Assembly: GCA_023374045.1 (NCBI GenBank)
Contig: CM041780.1
Location: 168,636,085 to 168,700,084 of the forward strand
Length of the DNA stretch: 64,000 nt
DNA from: Limonium bicolor
Lineage: Eukaryota; Streptophyta; Magnoliopsida; Caryophyllales; Plumbaginaceae
Direction: 5' to 3'
The translations under genes and the position numbers were made by a program. The notes under the pieces were generated by a model. That model was not told the origin of the DNA and searched no databases. It saw nothing but the letters and a program-made list of their open reading frames with translations. Positions 50,331-63,176 of this stretch are shown in pieces; position 1 is the first letter of the stretch, and every line of letters starts with the position of its first letter.

Positions 50331-51844
50331 CTCACCATATCACATGGTGCAGATGATTCAACTTTGTAGAAAACTCTCTATTCTGAACTAGTATGTCTCT
50401 CATATTAACGACAACAACAAGCAATTACATTATTTTACAGGGAAGAAAAGTTAAGCATGGCATGGGATGAGGTGTTAGCAGAAGGGAGGTCTGGGGGTAT
50501 AATAGTGATGCGGTAGCGACAGCTCCGGTGATGTCAAGATTGCAGCAGAGGAATATTTCATGAAACGGGAAGTGATGAGGCGAGAGGGGCTGTATGCAAC
50601 GGAACAGGGAAGTCGGTGCTCCACCAGTATATGAATCGTACGTTCATAATCAATATGACGAATTACATACTAATTTATACAGTCACTAGAAACGACAGAT
50701 TGTCATCCAAACCCTAAATTCCCCAATCCTATGCAAATGCCCAAGAACACTACAAGACACAAGTAGCTAGATTTCATCCTAGGCCATGTGCCTATAATTA
50801 TCAAAAAAACAAGTAGCTAGATTTGAAGACGGGAGAGAATCGTACCTGATTGAAGACCGCCGCACTTGTGATTGGGTCCAAGTTCAGCAACAGCGAGATT
50901 CAACAACAGTTGCAGCTCGAGTCCAAAAAGTGGGAGAATTGGGCAATTTAATCGATACAGAACCAAACGCGAGTGAGGAGATTTGGCGAACAAGCTGTGG
51001 GAAGCGACCAAGGAAGAAACGCAAGCGCAAGGGTTTTACTCTGTAGAATGAAACAACTCAAAGAATCGACATACAAAGCAGGAAGAGTGCTAAATATTGC
51101 CGACGGAAGCATTCCGTCGGTAAGATTTTATCATAAACGACACCGTCATTGTTTATACTTTATATATGGCTGGTTATTTTCTTTGGAAAATACCGACAGA
51201 AAAAACCGTAGGTAAAATACTTATTACCGTTGGAACGGTTCCATAGGAAATCCTAGAGTTTTCCGTCAGTATTCAGCAGAGAAAAAAAATACTATGTTTG
51301 AAGAAGGTGACGTCGTTTTTGGTAACATATTACCGACGGATATTATCCGTAGGTAGTGGGAAGTAGAAAATGCCGACGGACATTTCCATCGGTAACCATT
51401 AGAGAAAAAAATAATTCGTATAAAAGGAACGATGCCGTTTCGATAAAAACATTACCTACGGATCGGATCCGTCGGTAATACTGATGTAGAAACTGCCGAC
51501 GGAAATTTCCATCGGTAACCATTAAAGAAAAAATTCTACGTCATAAAGGACCGGTGCCGTTTCATTTAAACATTACCTACGGAAATTCTGTCGGTAACGT
51601 TTTTTTCAAAATCGAACCTATTTACCTACGGAAATATCCGTAGGTAATTTGTTGGCATTATACGCGCCATTACCAGTCAGTCCTCCCGCACTTTTCCCTA
51701 CAAATTTACCTACGGAAAATTCCGTCGGTAAAATTCCGTTGGAATTCCGTCGGTATTCCATAGGTAATAACTTGACCAAGGACTAGAATTAAGAACCGTA
51801 GTTAATTTCCGTAGGTAATTTCCGTAGTTACTTTTCTAGTAGTG

Positions 51845-52499
51845 TTTATCTTCGTAACATCATTAGGATAGCATAGAATTGTTATCTTTGACATCATATT
51901 TGGAATCTTAAAGAATCATTCACTAGGGTTGAAATTGAAATAGCCTTAACACCAATAGATAGCTTCTTAACATTTCCCTATGTCCCAGATCATCTTCCCT
52001 CTTCTCATCGATGGATTTCTTCCTCTTCCTCATATCGCCTCTTCTTCCTCACTTTGCATGTGTGGGTTTCTTTTCATCAATCAGGCATATAATCGGATGC
52101 ATCACAATTATAGTTCTGTGAGCCTCGATTTTTGAACCTCTATCCTATGTTAATTCGGGTTGATTATGATCTGATCAGGTTCTAGGTTCACTTATAACCT
52201 AAGCTTAATAACTATGTCAGAAAACTATAATTATTAAATCCTAAGTTAGCTCACTGAAACCTATTATGATCGCCACCTAATTTTAACCTATGGTAAATCA
52301 GGAAAGGTAAGAGTTCGGGTTTGGGGGCTTGGTATTCAATTTTTCTGGGTTCAAATTAATTTCACTATCCTTATAAGTCATTTTCCTCTACTTATGAAGT
52401 TTACAACTTGTTACGATGTCGGTTTACCTAAGTGTGCAAGTTTCTTTTCTTTCTTTTTGACATTTTTAGTGGAAATTGAAAATACATAAATTAGAGTTT
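51845..52499. other. Non-coding interval after the CACTA element
   Basis: The first ~100 bases probably continue the interrupted copia pseudogene. The rest is AT-rich with no supported gene. Confidence 0.4.
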
Positions 52500-53800
52500 T
52501 GAAGGATGAATGAGGTATTTTAGTTATGTTCGTGGCCGCGGACCTAATGTCCGAACCTACGGAGCCTAATTAAACTAGTTGTACAGAAAAGTCGAATTTG
52601 GAGAAAAACAAAATTTGAAAAAGTTCGGGGTCACGGACAGGGCGTCCGTGGGCCTAGACACGTCTTTAAAAACCATAAAATTTTGAAAAATTAATATCCC
52701 GCCTTGGACGGTGGCGTTCGTAATTGAAAGACTTCAATTTGACTTCGAATTAATGATGAAACTTATCAGACAAGTTATTGAATAAAAAACGCCATCAAAC
52801 GTTAATTCGAGAGCCAGGAAAATCTGGTTCGATCCCAATTCTGTACAAAGAGTTTATTCAGCCGAAAAGAATCAGAGAGTATGTTTTCTAACCTATTTTT
52901 ACCCTCGGGATTGTGGAGTTCCTTCACGTCGGGACTCCTCGGAAGCCTTGTCGACGGTAGTCCCGGATTGAGATCGACCCGAGCTTCTGACCCTTGGTTG
53001 TTGATAGTGATCTTCATGTTTTGGCAGTGACTTGAAGAGTATTTAGTGATAGATGTGACAACGGGAGTTAGAAAACTGATTTTTGTGGTGATTGCGGTGG
53101 AAATTTGGCTTTGAATTAGGGCTCGGGAGTTCAAAACGTGGGAGATTGGTGGGCTGTGAATTCTGACTTCCTAGGGTTCTTGGTGATCTACTTTAGTCAA
53201 GAGAAAATATCTCTTATATTGACAACACTAAAGATGGGGTAAACTCGATAAAAGACCGAAGTTTACTGGGATTTGCTCGGGTAACTTCCCGAAGAAATAT
53301 GACTATGAAATTTTACCAGCATGTAAACAAAGATATTTCTGATTTTTCTAAAGAAAAATTGGAATTTTTGGATAAAGAAATATTTTTTAAAATCAATTTT
53401 TCGCCAGATATGTCCATAAATTACTAGGAAACTATTGGAAACTCAAAAATTCCAAATTCCAAATCCATTATGCTCTAAATGTCATCCTTTACCATGTGGT
53501 AAAGTCTCGAAGCATTTCAAGTTGATTCGCGTTGTTTTCAGAGGAGGGAGAAAGCTCACGAGATGGCTTAGGAGCCTTGAAAATTACAAAAATGCCCCTC
53601 GTGGTGATTAAGCTGTCACCATTGATCGTGCTAGAATAGGGGAATTTCTAAAATGTTCTAACCAACTCGGGATTCTATGCCCTTAGACCATTTTGCCCAT
53701 TAAAGCATTTGTGTCCTAAGAGACCCTTTTCTAGGGGTCAAAATTTTGGGTATAACATATTGCTCGTGGTCAACTAGACTTTGTAATTGTGGAGGGTAAT
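52500..53800 (-). repeat. Repeat family R1, copy 2
   Basis: Parallel in order to 4991-6583 plus 7929-8065: a minus-strand small frame (52802-53134) beginning just upstream of NNQGSEARVDLNPG, a 'ttctaacct' boundary (52888), 'aaaattacaaaaatg' (53579) and 'ggtcaaaattttgggtata' (53733). Probably the LTR or leader of an unclassified retrotransposon. Confidence 0.45.
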
Positions 53801-55719
53801 TTGATCGGTATGAGGGGGTCTATCTAAATTTGGTTCTTGACTAAAAATCCTAGATCCTAAAATTTGCCATTTGTGGAGAGTGAAAACTTGTTATCTTGAC
53901 ATCCCTTAAATACCTACTTTATCATCCATCTTTCCTAGAAAGATTAAGGGGATGCTAGTGAGCACTACACCCGCTCTCAATGGGCTCCACACGAACTTAT
54001 GCCCTATAGGTGGAAATTGACTAGAGTTGCCACCTAGTTTGACCTAAAATTAACGTGACTCTAAGATTTGTTGTCTATGTTTAAGACTTATCTAATCATA
54101 CCAAAGTATGAGTTCGCACTGTGTTACACCCCTTAGAAGTGGCAACAACCATGACCTTGGATGGTGCCTGAGGAAACCTCGGTCTCTATTTGTCGGGATT
54201 GCCTTCTTTCAAAACCTTTATAGAGAGATTCATTTTAAGGGCCGCGAGGATAGGATAAGATAGGATATAAAAAGATATAGAGTGTGGATAAGGAGAGCTT
54301 TTCTGCCAAGCTAGCGCCAAATGAGTGAACTAATGGGTTGATATAGTTGATTGAATATAGAATGTGAGACGAGCTTTTCTACCAAGCTAGCGCCAAGACG
54401 AGGATTGATGGATACAAGGAATGGAATGAGTACGGGTATGGATGAACGATGGGAAAAGTCTAAGATCGATTGAATAAAGAAGACTTGGAGTCTAATGAGG
54501 GTTTGTGAGAATCAAAGGAGATTTGAGATGTTCTATGGTTTTGAGTGCTTTGGAGGTATGAATGATGCCTTAAAGTTGGAAAAGAGGTTTTTTATTAGAA
54601 TGAGTCACACCCTGGGTGGGTTGCCTACGTACTCAACTCCCTGTTGAGATCAAACCTTACGTAGTTCACGGACTTTGGGCTTTTGAGAGTTTTAAATTTT
54701 GATATTTTGGGTTTTTGAAGGGTCAAAGAGGTTTTATGGTCATTTTCTAGAATTGAGGGTCCATGATGAGATGAGATGTGATCTTCTGAGATATTTGAGT
54801 TTTCAAAGTGATTTGAGGAATGGGATGCATCCAAAATCGTTTGAGTCCGTTTGGGTTTGGTAAAGATGTTGGTCATTCGAAGTCCTTGTGGAGTGTCGGG
54901 ATTGAGCTGGAATTTGTCTCGTGAGAAGGTTAAGAGTTCTTTAGGTTCAAGATTCTAGAAAAGCTGAAACATTAAGGATTTCGAGATTCTAAAAAATTGG
55001 GATTCTAGTGGAGCTCGGGATTTATAAATGTATTATGAAATTTAGAAGTGTATTATGAAATTTAGAATGTGTATTCTGAAATTTAGAAGTGTATTATGAA
55101 ATTTATAAGTGTGTTCTAAAAATTAGAAGTATATTATGAAATTTAGAATGTGTATTCTGGAATTTAGGATGTGATTTTAAATTGGAGTTGGATCGGTTGG
55201 ATTGAAGTTGGAATGGAATTGGATTGATTTTGGATTGGAATTGGATTGATCTTGGATGATTTTTTGGTTAAAAAGTCGACTGAAACTGGGCTTGAAATTG
55301 GGCCGAAATCATTTTTGAAATTGGACTGAAAAATCTTTGAAGTTGGACTAAAGTCGGGGCTTGAAATTGGACCAGGTTCAGGCTTGACTTTGGGCCAGGT
55401 TCGGGCTTGAGATGGTTTTGGACTTGTAATTGGGCCAAGTTTGGGCTTATAAATGGGTCGGGTTTAGGTTTTAGAATGGGACAATTTGGGCTTTGAAAAT
55501 TTGGCCGATTTAGGCTTTGAATCGGGCTTCTTGTTTTTTACTTCTAAAATGATTTTGGACTTCTAACAACATTTTTGAAAGGGAGAGATAATTTTAAGGA
55601 TCATAATTGAATTTTTATGGAACTTTTGGGAAGATGTTGAATTGGGGACAATTAAGATGTTTTGAAGGGAAAGCGTCTTAGAATTGAAGGATTATTTGGG
55701 ATGATTTTTGGAGGTTTAG
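53801..55719. repeat. Degenerate retroelement sequence with short tandem arrays
   Basis: Contains 'ggttgcctacgta...ttacgtagttc' (54620-54668), a motif pair common in plant LTR elements. Also a tandem of GAAATTTAGAAGTGTATTAT-like units (55035-55170, about 21-22 bp) and a TTGGGCCAGGTTCGGGCTTG-type array (about 55270-55520). No coding sequence is seen. Confidence 0.5.
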
Positions 55720-58189
55720 TGTAACACCCCTCTCAAATTAACACGTAATAGTCACTCACGTCAACAGATAAATAAAGCGTCTTACAGCGGAAAAATAAAC
55801 AACGACATTAACTCACTCGGGTGTCACCTGCCGATACTCGCCCATGCGAGTAACGAAGCAGAACTAAATCCAACAACTAAAATACACATCACTACTAAAC
55901 CGCTGTGACAACGAGATATCCCTATACATCATACTAAATCCACATCCATAACAGTCGACAAGTGAGCATCTACTCAAATCCTAGATAAATACAACTGTAC
56001 CGTCATACATCCACAGACTAATACCGTTACACAACAAAATCTTACGCAATAATTGAAGTAATCCTATCTACCCTGTTCCCGCACTTCGGCTTCAACGAAG
56101 ATCAACAACCTGCACAATAAGTGTAGTCTCAGCGATAGACGCTGAGTATGCCAGGCATGTACCCTATTGGTCACTTGTCATTTTTAACCATCTTGATATT
56201 AGATTGATTTCATGCTTTACCATTTTACAGGCATAATAAATACTGTAACAATATGCATGATTATATAACCATCCATCCAATCCAAACAGTCATTTATGAA
56301 TATATGCAACACAATCATACATCACACAACACAATAGCATTGATAACTCATACGTCGTGTGTTAACATCGTCACGTATTACAACACTCGGCTCCCCGGTC
56401 CCTCACATATCATTTGATTTGGTTAGCACTGTCAGGCGTCAGTTAGGACAACCCGAAATATACTCACTTGGACAGTAGTCCCACGTACACACAAGGTGCT
56501 CACTGCCCTGATCATCCGAAGACTCCGGGACTTATTCACTTTGCCTTTGTAAAGGCGTCCATTTAGGTGGCCAAGGGCCTGGTGCCAACGGTAGCACACT
56601 CCGCCTGACGATCTATCTAGGTTCGTTCAGGATTAACTAGGGTAAACCCGATACGGGATAACCCAAGAGATCTCTACTACGCGCGACCAGCAGCCAGTGA
56701 CTGTCTGTCTATAAAGTACATCATCACATTCATTCACACTCCACTGTTAACTTCGTTAGTTAGATAGTCAGCTACAGTTTTAATTATGGAGAACATCACT
56801 TATTTTGTTGGCTGCCCTGTGGGTCTTACATATGCCTAGAATGATTCTAGGTAGTATTTATGTTCGAGTCGAAGCTCTAGGGACCGACGATGTCGTGTCC
56901 CGTCCCTAAGTGTTTTCCTTAGGTTATAACTACATACTTGTAATACATAGCGTATTAGGTCAGGCAACGATAATTCCAATCACACGTCTCGCATATGTGG
57001 TTTTATATAAGTCGATCTATAGTCGACGTAGTATTAGTCCCGTAGGACGTTCGTGCATAAATAAATAATGCAGTAAATGCAGATGTTCATCACACACATA
57101 ATCACATACATACATCCACACAAGTTATTTATCAAACAAATCTGAGCCCGAGGAATTCCTCTGGACAACCCGGATCAAACCCCTTTACATACCGTACACC
57201 GTGTCTAGGTTTGCGCAGTGCAGACCACTAAAGCTTTCGAGCGCGCACGTCGGAAGGGCAATCTAGAAATACAAGGAACGCTAAGCGTCAATCCACATGA
57301 CAGTACAATTCGGTATTTCCGAATAACGTTTGGAATCCCAGTACTATGCCCCCGGATTTTACAATTGTTACTAGTTAAAGTATCGTTATTTTAAAAAAAA
57401 CCCCTTACTCATCGTGTGAGTTAATATTCGGTTTACCATAGAGTATGAAACCTTACGCTATACACTTGTGGTACTTCACTCGGGATTTATTTATCATACC
57501 AAAGTCATATACTAACCTTAATATTTTAAGTCATTGTAAACTATAGGTTATATCTTTATTCTTGACATGTGTTTATATATATGGGTATGCGTTTAACATG
57601 ACAGTTTTTAATAACTATAGTCTTGACCACATAATATTTTTGTGTTACATTTGGTTCATGATGTCATATAGTATGATGTTTGTATGTCATTAGACTTATA
57701 GCATATGTTTTTGGTAGTTTCATGCATATACCGAGAATGGTATACACATTTGGTACAGTTGAGCCCTTTATTACATAATTCCCCTTAATCCACATAACTT
57801 ATAACATATTGTAAGTATCTAAGTTAATGACATCAGAACCTTGTAGTAAAATGTAACCCAAGGTTTGACAAACATCTTGCACTAGTTACCGGTAACATAT
57901 ATTCATATCAGATTCCATTTCTTTCACATCCCATTCTCTCTCAAAAATCACCATTCCACCACATTTATCATAGATCATAAACTTAGGACTGTATCATAAC
58001 TTAACCCCCTTCTATAATCCAGTACAACAGAAGCACCCTGTTACCGAAATTCTGAGGCATATTAGTGCATCACTTCATTATTGTTCCTGTTTGGGTTATT
58101 CAATTTATTCCTAAAACTTCCAATGAATGTACCAGCCTAGTTCACCCTCTTAGAAGTGTTTTGGGTCCATTATTAACCCTCTACAACAC

Positions 58190-60400
58190 TCTTGAACTAT
58201 CTGTCTTACTCTTATACAGAGACAGCCAAAGTCTTGAAAGCTGAAAACATTATTCATGTATCCCTTCTTCAAGTCTTTATTTAGTTTACCGATCAGTTTC
58301 CAAAACTCCTCAAAACTTTTACACCACTAGATGACTGTATTAGGAAGGATTTGAGCTTAAAGGCAACTCAAAACAATGATGTTAACAGCTCTGAAAAACC
58401 CATTTTACAGAAACCAAAAACTGTAGAAACTGTAAACTGGAAAACCATAACTTGATAACTTCTCTTGTATTTTGTAGTTTGTTCACGATTCTGGTTTGAG
58501 TTTCCCCTAGGTTGCTTAGCTATCTAAATAAGTATCTTAGTACAGTTTTAACCTCAAAACAGATCCACCACCACAATGTTTAAACTTCTGAAAGGTTGTT
58601 ATACAGAAAAGATCAGAATGGCAGAAACTGAATTCTAAACTGATAAGTGCTCTTATCTGTTTCCCTTCTGTTTATTCACAGTTGGTTTACAGTTTGTTTT
58701 CTTTCTTACCGATGTGCTTACATACTTAGTTAAGTGGTTTAGCTTGGTTTTAAGTTCTTGAACCACCCAAAGTCATCCCCTTGTGCCCTTTGTAACTTTG
58801 TTATACAGGAACAGAAAGTTTCTGAAACTGCAACTAGAAATCAGAAACTGATGTATGCTCTTATTATCTTATCTGTCTGTTTTCTAAACTGAGCTACACT
58901 CCTCCTAATTCTTTACCCACTGAGTAATGTTTTATCGAGGTTTTAGACTCAAGAACAACCTAAAGCAACCTCATTAGTGCCACTGAAATTTGAGTACACA
59001 GGAACCAGAACTGCAGCAGAAAGTCTGCAACAGATGCGTTTTTCCATTTCTTTTCTCTCTGTTAGTTCACGTGTTTGACTCTCAATCCTTTCCAAACTGT
59101 TGACCCAGTTAATTAGGTGTGCTATCAAGTTTCTAACCCAAACCAAATCCAAAACAACTTTGTTACAGACACATAAATGACCAAGCACTGAACTGAAGAA
59201 ACTGAAAACTGGATAAAAACTGAAATCTGAAATTGGTGTCTCTTTACTCTTCTGTTTCTCTTATTGTTCACTCATCAGGTTTTTACTTCCCCATAGTCTA
59301 GCTATTCCGTTAGGTGTTTTGATATTGTTTTAATCTTTATAGTAGCCCCAAAGACATAGACCACAATTCAGGAAGTTCTTACACAGAAAGCAACAAAATA
59401 AAATTTGTACCAGAAACCATGCAACTGCTGTAAACGTTCTTTTTCTGTGGCTTTATTTTCTGCTATCTGACTTCTTTCTTAGTATTCCCCCACCTGTTTA
59501 GGTAGTTTATTCAGTGTTTGACTCAAAATACACCCAAGGTGATACGGTTAAACCCTCTGAAGTTTGCTTATGTTGTAACCAGAAATTCCCATAGCCTAAA
59601 ACAAAACTAAAGTTCTGATAATGATTCCTTTCTGTTCTGTGATCAAAGTTTTATTTTCGTCTTGTTCCTGAATTAGGTTTCAGTTCATCTCATTATTTAC
59701 TCCCATGGCTAAGTGTGTTATAAGACTTTTTGAATTCAAGCATAGGCCAAAACTAACCTAGGCAACTCTCCAGTAAGATCTTTACACAGAAACTCAAGGA
59801 ATTCAGAACTGAAAACAGACAGACAGAAAGACACTAATGCATGATTCTTCTCTGTTACATGGTTGTGCATCAGGTTGGGTTTTAACTTCCTCAAGATGTT
59901 CTTATCCTTACTTAGGTGTGTTAGAATGTTTTAGGTTCCTTAACTCACCATACAAGCCAATTATACAGAACACAAACATCTTAGAGACTGAAAACCGAAG
60001 CATTAAAACCTGATAACTTCTATCGATTTTCTGAGAATTCTTAATCCTGATTTTCTTTTCAGTTTTCCTTCATTACTAACCTACGTAGTTATGTGTTTTG
60101 CTGGGGTTTTAAGTTTCTATCTGACCCTTACTACCCTCACACTACTTCTGCAATGTAAGTACACACACACAAGCTTCTCAAGTTGAAAATTTCACCAGAA
60201 ACAGAAGCATAAACTGCTACATTTGTTTCCTGTTTTTTTTTCCTTTCTCTAGTTATGATTTGTCTTTATTTCTTTTTCTTCACATCCTGACGTATAGAGA
60301 CTTAGTCAGGTGTAGTATAAGATTATAATGTATTAGTAACTCAAGACTACTCAAAATAGCAAGAACTCAGCCTCAGAAAGTTGTTATACAGAAACAAAAA
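58190..60400. repeat. Diverged ~197-bp tandem array within LTR (about 12 units)
   Basis: Units share a core 'ttatacagaaacagaa...ctgaaactg', followed by 'ctgataactgctcttatctgtt' and 'cttagttaggtgtttta'. The 'acagaaa' anchor recurs near 58216, 58405, 58602, 58803, 58996, 59165, 59383, 59575, 59785, 59963, 60163 and 60383, spacing 170-220 (mean about 197). Confidence 0.75.
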
Positions 60401-61619
60401 TTACAGATTCGATTGCTTAATACTGAACTTGATAGCTAGTTTAGTTTCTGGTTAAGGAATTTGCTTATGAAAGGCTCACCTCCTTATCTTGGTTGTTCCT
60501 CCTGGTAGTTCCTTGGCGCACTGTGAGCTCTCCGGTATTTTCTTATTTCAACTGGACAGAAACCCCAATGCAGATGTTCATTTGTTACTTTGTTTTTAGT
60601 TTCTTTCTTTATACCAGCATGAAGAAGTCAGATTTTCTTTTTCTTTTAGTATTTTCTTCTTAACCTTTATCAGAGGCTAGTTGGCTGGGGATTTGCTCGC
60701 TCTCAGATGATCTCACCAAGGGAACTTAACACACTAATATGGAGAAGACAGAGGGAGATGTCACAGGCTACAAGTTTTGAACCGAGAATGGAGAATAAAG
60801 GAAATTGTAGTAACAGAAACCTTCCCTTCTTACCTTGCTGATCTTTCATAGTCATTCTAGTGTGCAGGTTTAAACACACCAATCGGGCAATGCAAAGGGT
60901 AGACAGGTACTTGATCTACTGCTTCTCAAAGATGGAGATTTATATGTCGTAGTTAAAGCTTAGGGTCGGAGGAAGAAGGAATCAAAAAGATAGAAGAATA
61001 GTCAAGAGGCTTAGCTTACCTTCACGTAGGAGTAACATCGGTTTGTTCTTGGCTTGCTGTTGGTGTGGGCATGCAAGCGAGGAGAAACGGGACTGGAATG
61101 GAGTATTAATCGGATGACAGAGGCAGGAGGGACTGACTCAGTTGAGTAAACAATTGCCACTGGTTACAAGTTCCAAAGGAATTTGTGAAAAGACTAGGAT
61201 ACTCACACTCTGAGACGTGAGTTTTTGGACAAAACATAATGTGCCCATCTCTTTTCATCTTGTCTGTTTTCACTAAACTCTAAGTAGCACGGACTGGGAG
61301 CATGAGGCAAGGTTTATTTAACTTATTAGTCCATACAGAGAAGGTCCAAGTCAGTGATTCCCTTGCTGGCTGTCGCACAGAACAAGGAGGGAACGGTGTT
61401 GTCCTCATTTTTTTGTGACTTTCCGATTAAGCATGCCTGTGCGTGGGGTCTTGGGACAAGGAGGAGAATGGATCTTCCCATTTTCTGTTTTCATGTCTGT
61501 TCAATTAGTTACTGCATCGAGGTAGAAGGAGAACGACGCTCTACCGAGTGCGTTTGGTTTTTCTTTTTGTAGTACTCGATTAAATCCAATACTAGTTTTA
61601 ATTCGTGGGTGTTAGTTAC

Positions 61620-61705
61620 TGAAATCGTGCACAGCTCAAAAAGTTAGGCTTTGGGAAGGGTACGAAGGTCTCGGGTTTGAATCCCGGCTAGAGCATGTTT
61701 GCTCT
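61620..61705 (+). other. tRNA-like segment (B-box), SINE or tRNA remnant
   Basis: TCTCGGGTTTGAATCCCGG at 61670-61688 has the form of a tRNA T-arm with a pol III B-box. CACAGCTCAAAAAGTTAGG about 40 bases upstream could be a decayed A-box. A T-run (about 61710-61720) follows. No full cloverleaf is evident. Confidence 0.35.
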
Positions 61706-62766
61706 TTTCTTTTTTTTTTTGTATCAGCATGTTTATGCCTATTTCTCGTATATATGCGACGGTATTAATATGTCGCGTTATTAGTTATGTGTACATATAT
61801 ATGTGCGGTTATTTTGTTATGTCACATTATTGATTATACTTATATACGGATACGACTATTCTATTTGTCGTGCTTGAGCTATATGTTTTCGGTCATATGT
61901 TCCAATGCGACTATATCGTCATGTCGCATTATTAGTTATATGTACAACATTATAATATTTTTACGTTGTGTATATGTACATATATATACGTGTGTATATA
62001 AGTGTGTGACCGTATTAATATTAAATTGTTCGTTTATACCTTAATGATGTAATTTATATATTTAAATAACGTTTAATTTTTTTTTGGGTATTTAAGACCC
62101 TAAAATTAAATAGAACTCGTTTTGGAGATAATCTCACAAAAATGTGCTTTAAGGAAGCTTAGTGCACATTTTATGTTCTAGTGCGTTTCTGAGCTTGGTT
62201 TCCCTTGGAAACGGTTTTGATATGTTCATTTATGAGTTATAAGGCTCAGGTTAAAATTTTAGGTCAAACGGAGTTCGTCTAGATATTTAATCACCCTAAA
62301 AGGTCAAGGGTGTAATTCTTACTTTCTGTTAAACTTTGTTGTGCTTAATTTATTTTTAAGGCATATTTAGGCCTTAATTTAATTGATTATATGTTTAATC
62401 AATATTTAATTAAGCAGGGGTATTTCAATCTACCCCCCTTAAAAAGACTTCGTCCCGAAGTCGCTTTACTTAAATAGGTGTATAATAATACTACCCATAT
62501 AGTCCCATAATGAATATCTATATGATATATCATTACACACACATCATCTTGCGCTTATACAGCACATAGCCATCATTTGTGGCGTTAAATCAAACATATA
62601 TGGATATAGGCGATCCATCAGCACCATTATTTCCTATCAGTTCTACAACCCTGACAACCTGCCCGAGGTGTCCATAACCATACCACCATTCCACGTTCCA
62701 TAACTAATTATTCATTTCGTATCTAGGTGATACCATATGTAATCAATCTACAAGATATAAGATATA

Positions 62767-62796
62767 ATATATATATATATTATATATATATATCAC
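62767..62796. repeat. (TA)n microsatellite
   Basis: Alternating AT tract with a short interruption. Confidence 0.9.
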
Positions 62797-62939
62797 AATT
62801 ATCATAAAGAAAAGTACTACATACATGGATGTAACACATCATTCCAACAAGTATTCATAAGATACATACAAACAAGTGCACATCACACACAACATTTAAC
62901 GATGTACGCCCCGCGTACCACACAACACCAACAAAACGA

Positions 62940-63176
62940 ACAAACAACATCAACAAACAACGTATGCCCCGCATATCCATAAATATACCAAACAAACTAC
63001 TGTATGCCCCGCATACGAAATAACAGAATTTAGTGCAAACATGTGCACAGTCAAGAGGACAACAACATCAACAAACAACGTAAGCCCCGCATACCCACAA
63101 CATACCAACAAACTACTGTATGCCCCGCATATGAAATAACAGAATTTAGTGCAAACATATGCACAGCCAAGAGGCT
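62940..63176. repeat. Two ~118-bp tandem copies
   Basis: Copies 62947-63060 and 63066-63176 share 'caacatcaacaaacaacgta', 'ctactgtatgccccgcata' and 'gaatttagtgcaaacat'. Confidence 0.85.

Larger units (their letters stand above)
47153..51844. mobile_element. CACTA transposon with TACCGACGGA sub-terminal repeats
   Basis: The right end is CTAGTAGTG; the left end is ACTACTAGG (the leading C lost). TTT flanks both sides (47150-47152, 51845-51847), as a 3-bp target duplication. The outer 0.5 kb at the left and 0.75 kb at the right are packed with TTACCTACGGA and TACCGACGGA motifs in both orientations, the array expected for CACTA transposase binding. I see no transposase. The interior contains exon-like pieces of another gene. 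Confidence 0.85.
55720..62427 (-). repeat. Giant (6.7-kb) LTR of a third gypsy element
   Basis: It begins TGTAACACCCCTCTC and ends GGGGTATTTCA at 62427, followed by the polypurine tract (element strand AAGGGGGGTAGAT). 6708 bp is long even for Tekay-type LTRs. The partner LTR lies outside the window. It contains a ~197-bp tandem array (58190-60400) and a tRNA-like B-box segment (61620-61705). No gene is supported inside. Confidence 0.8.
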
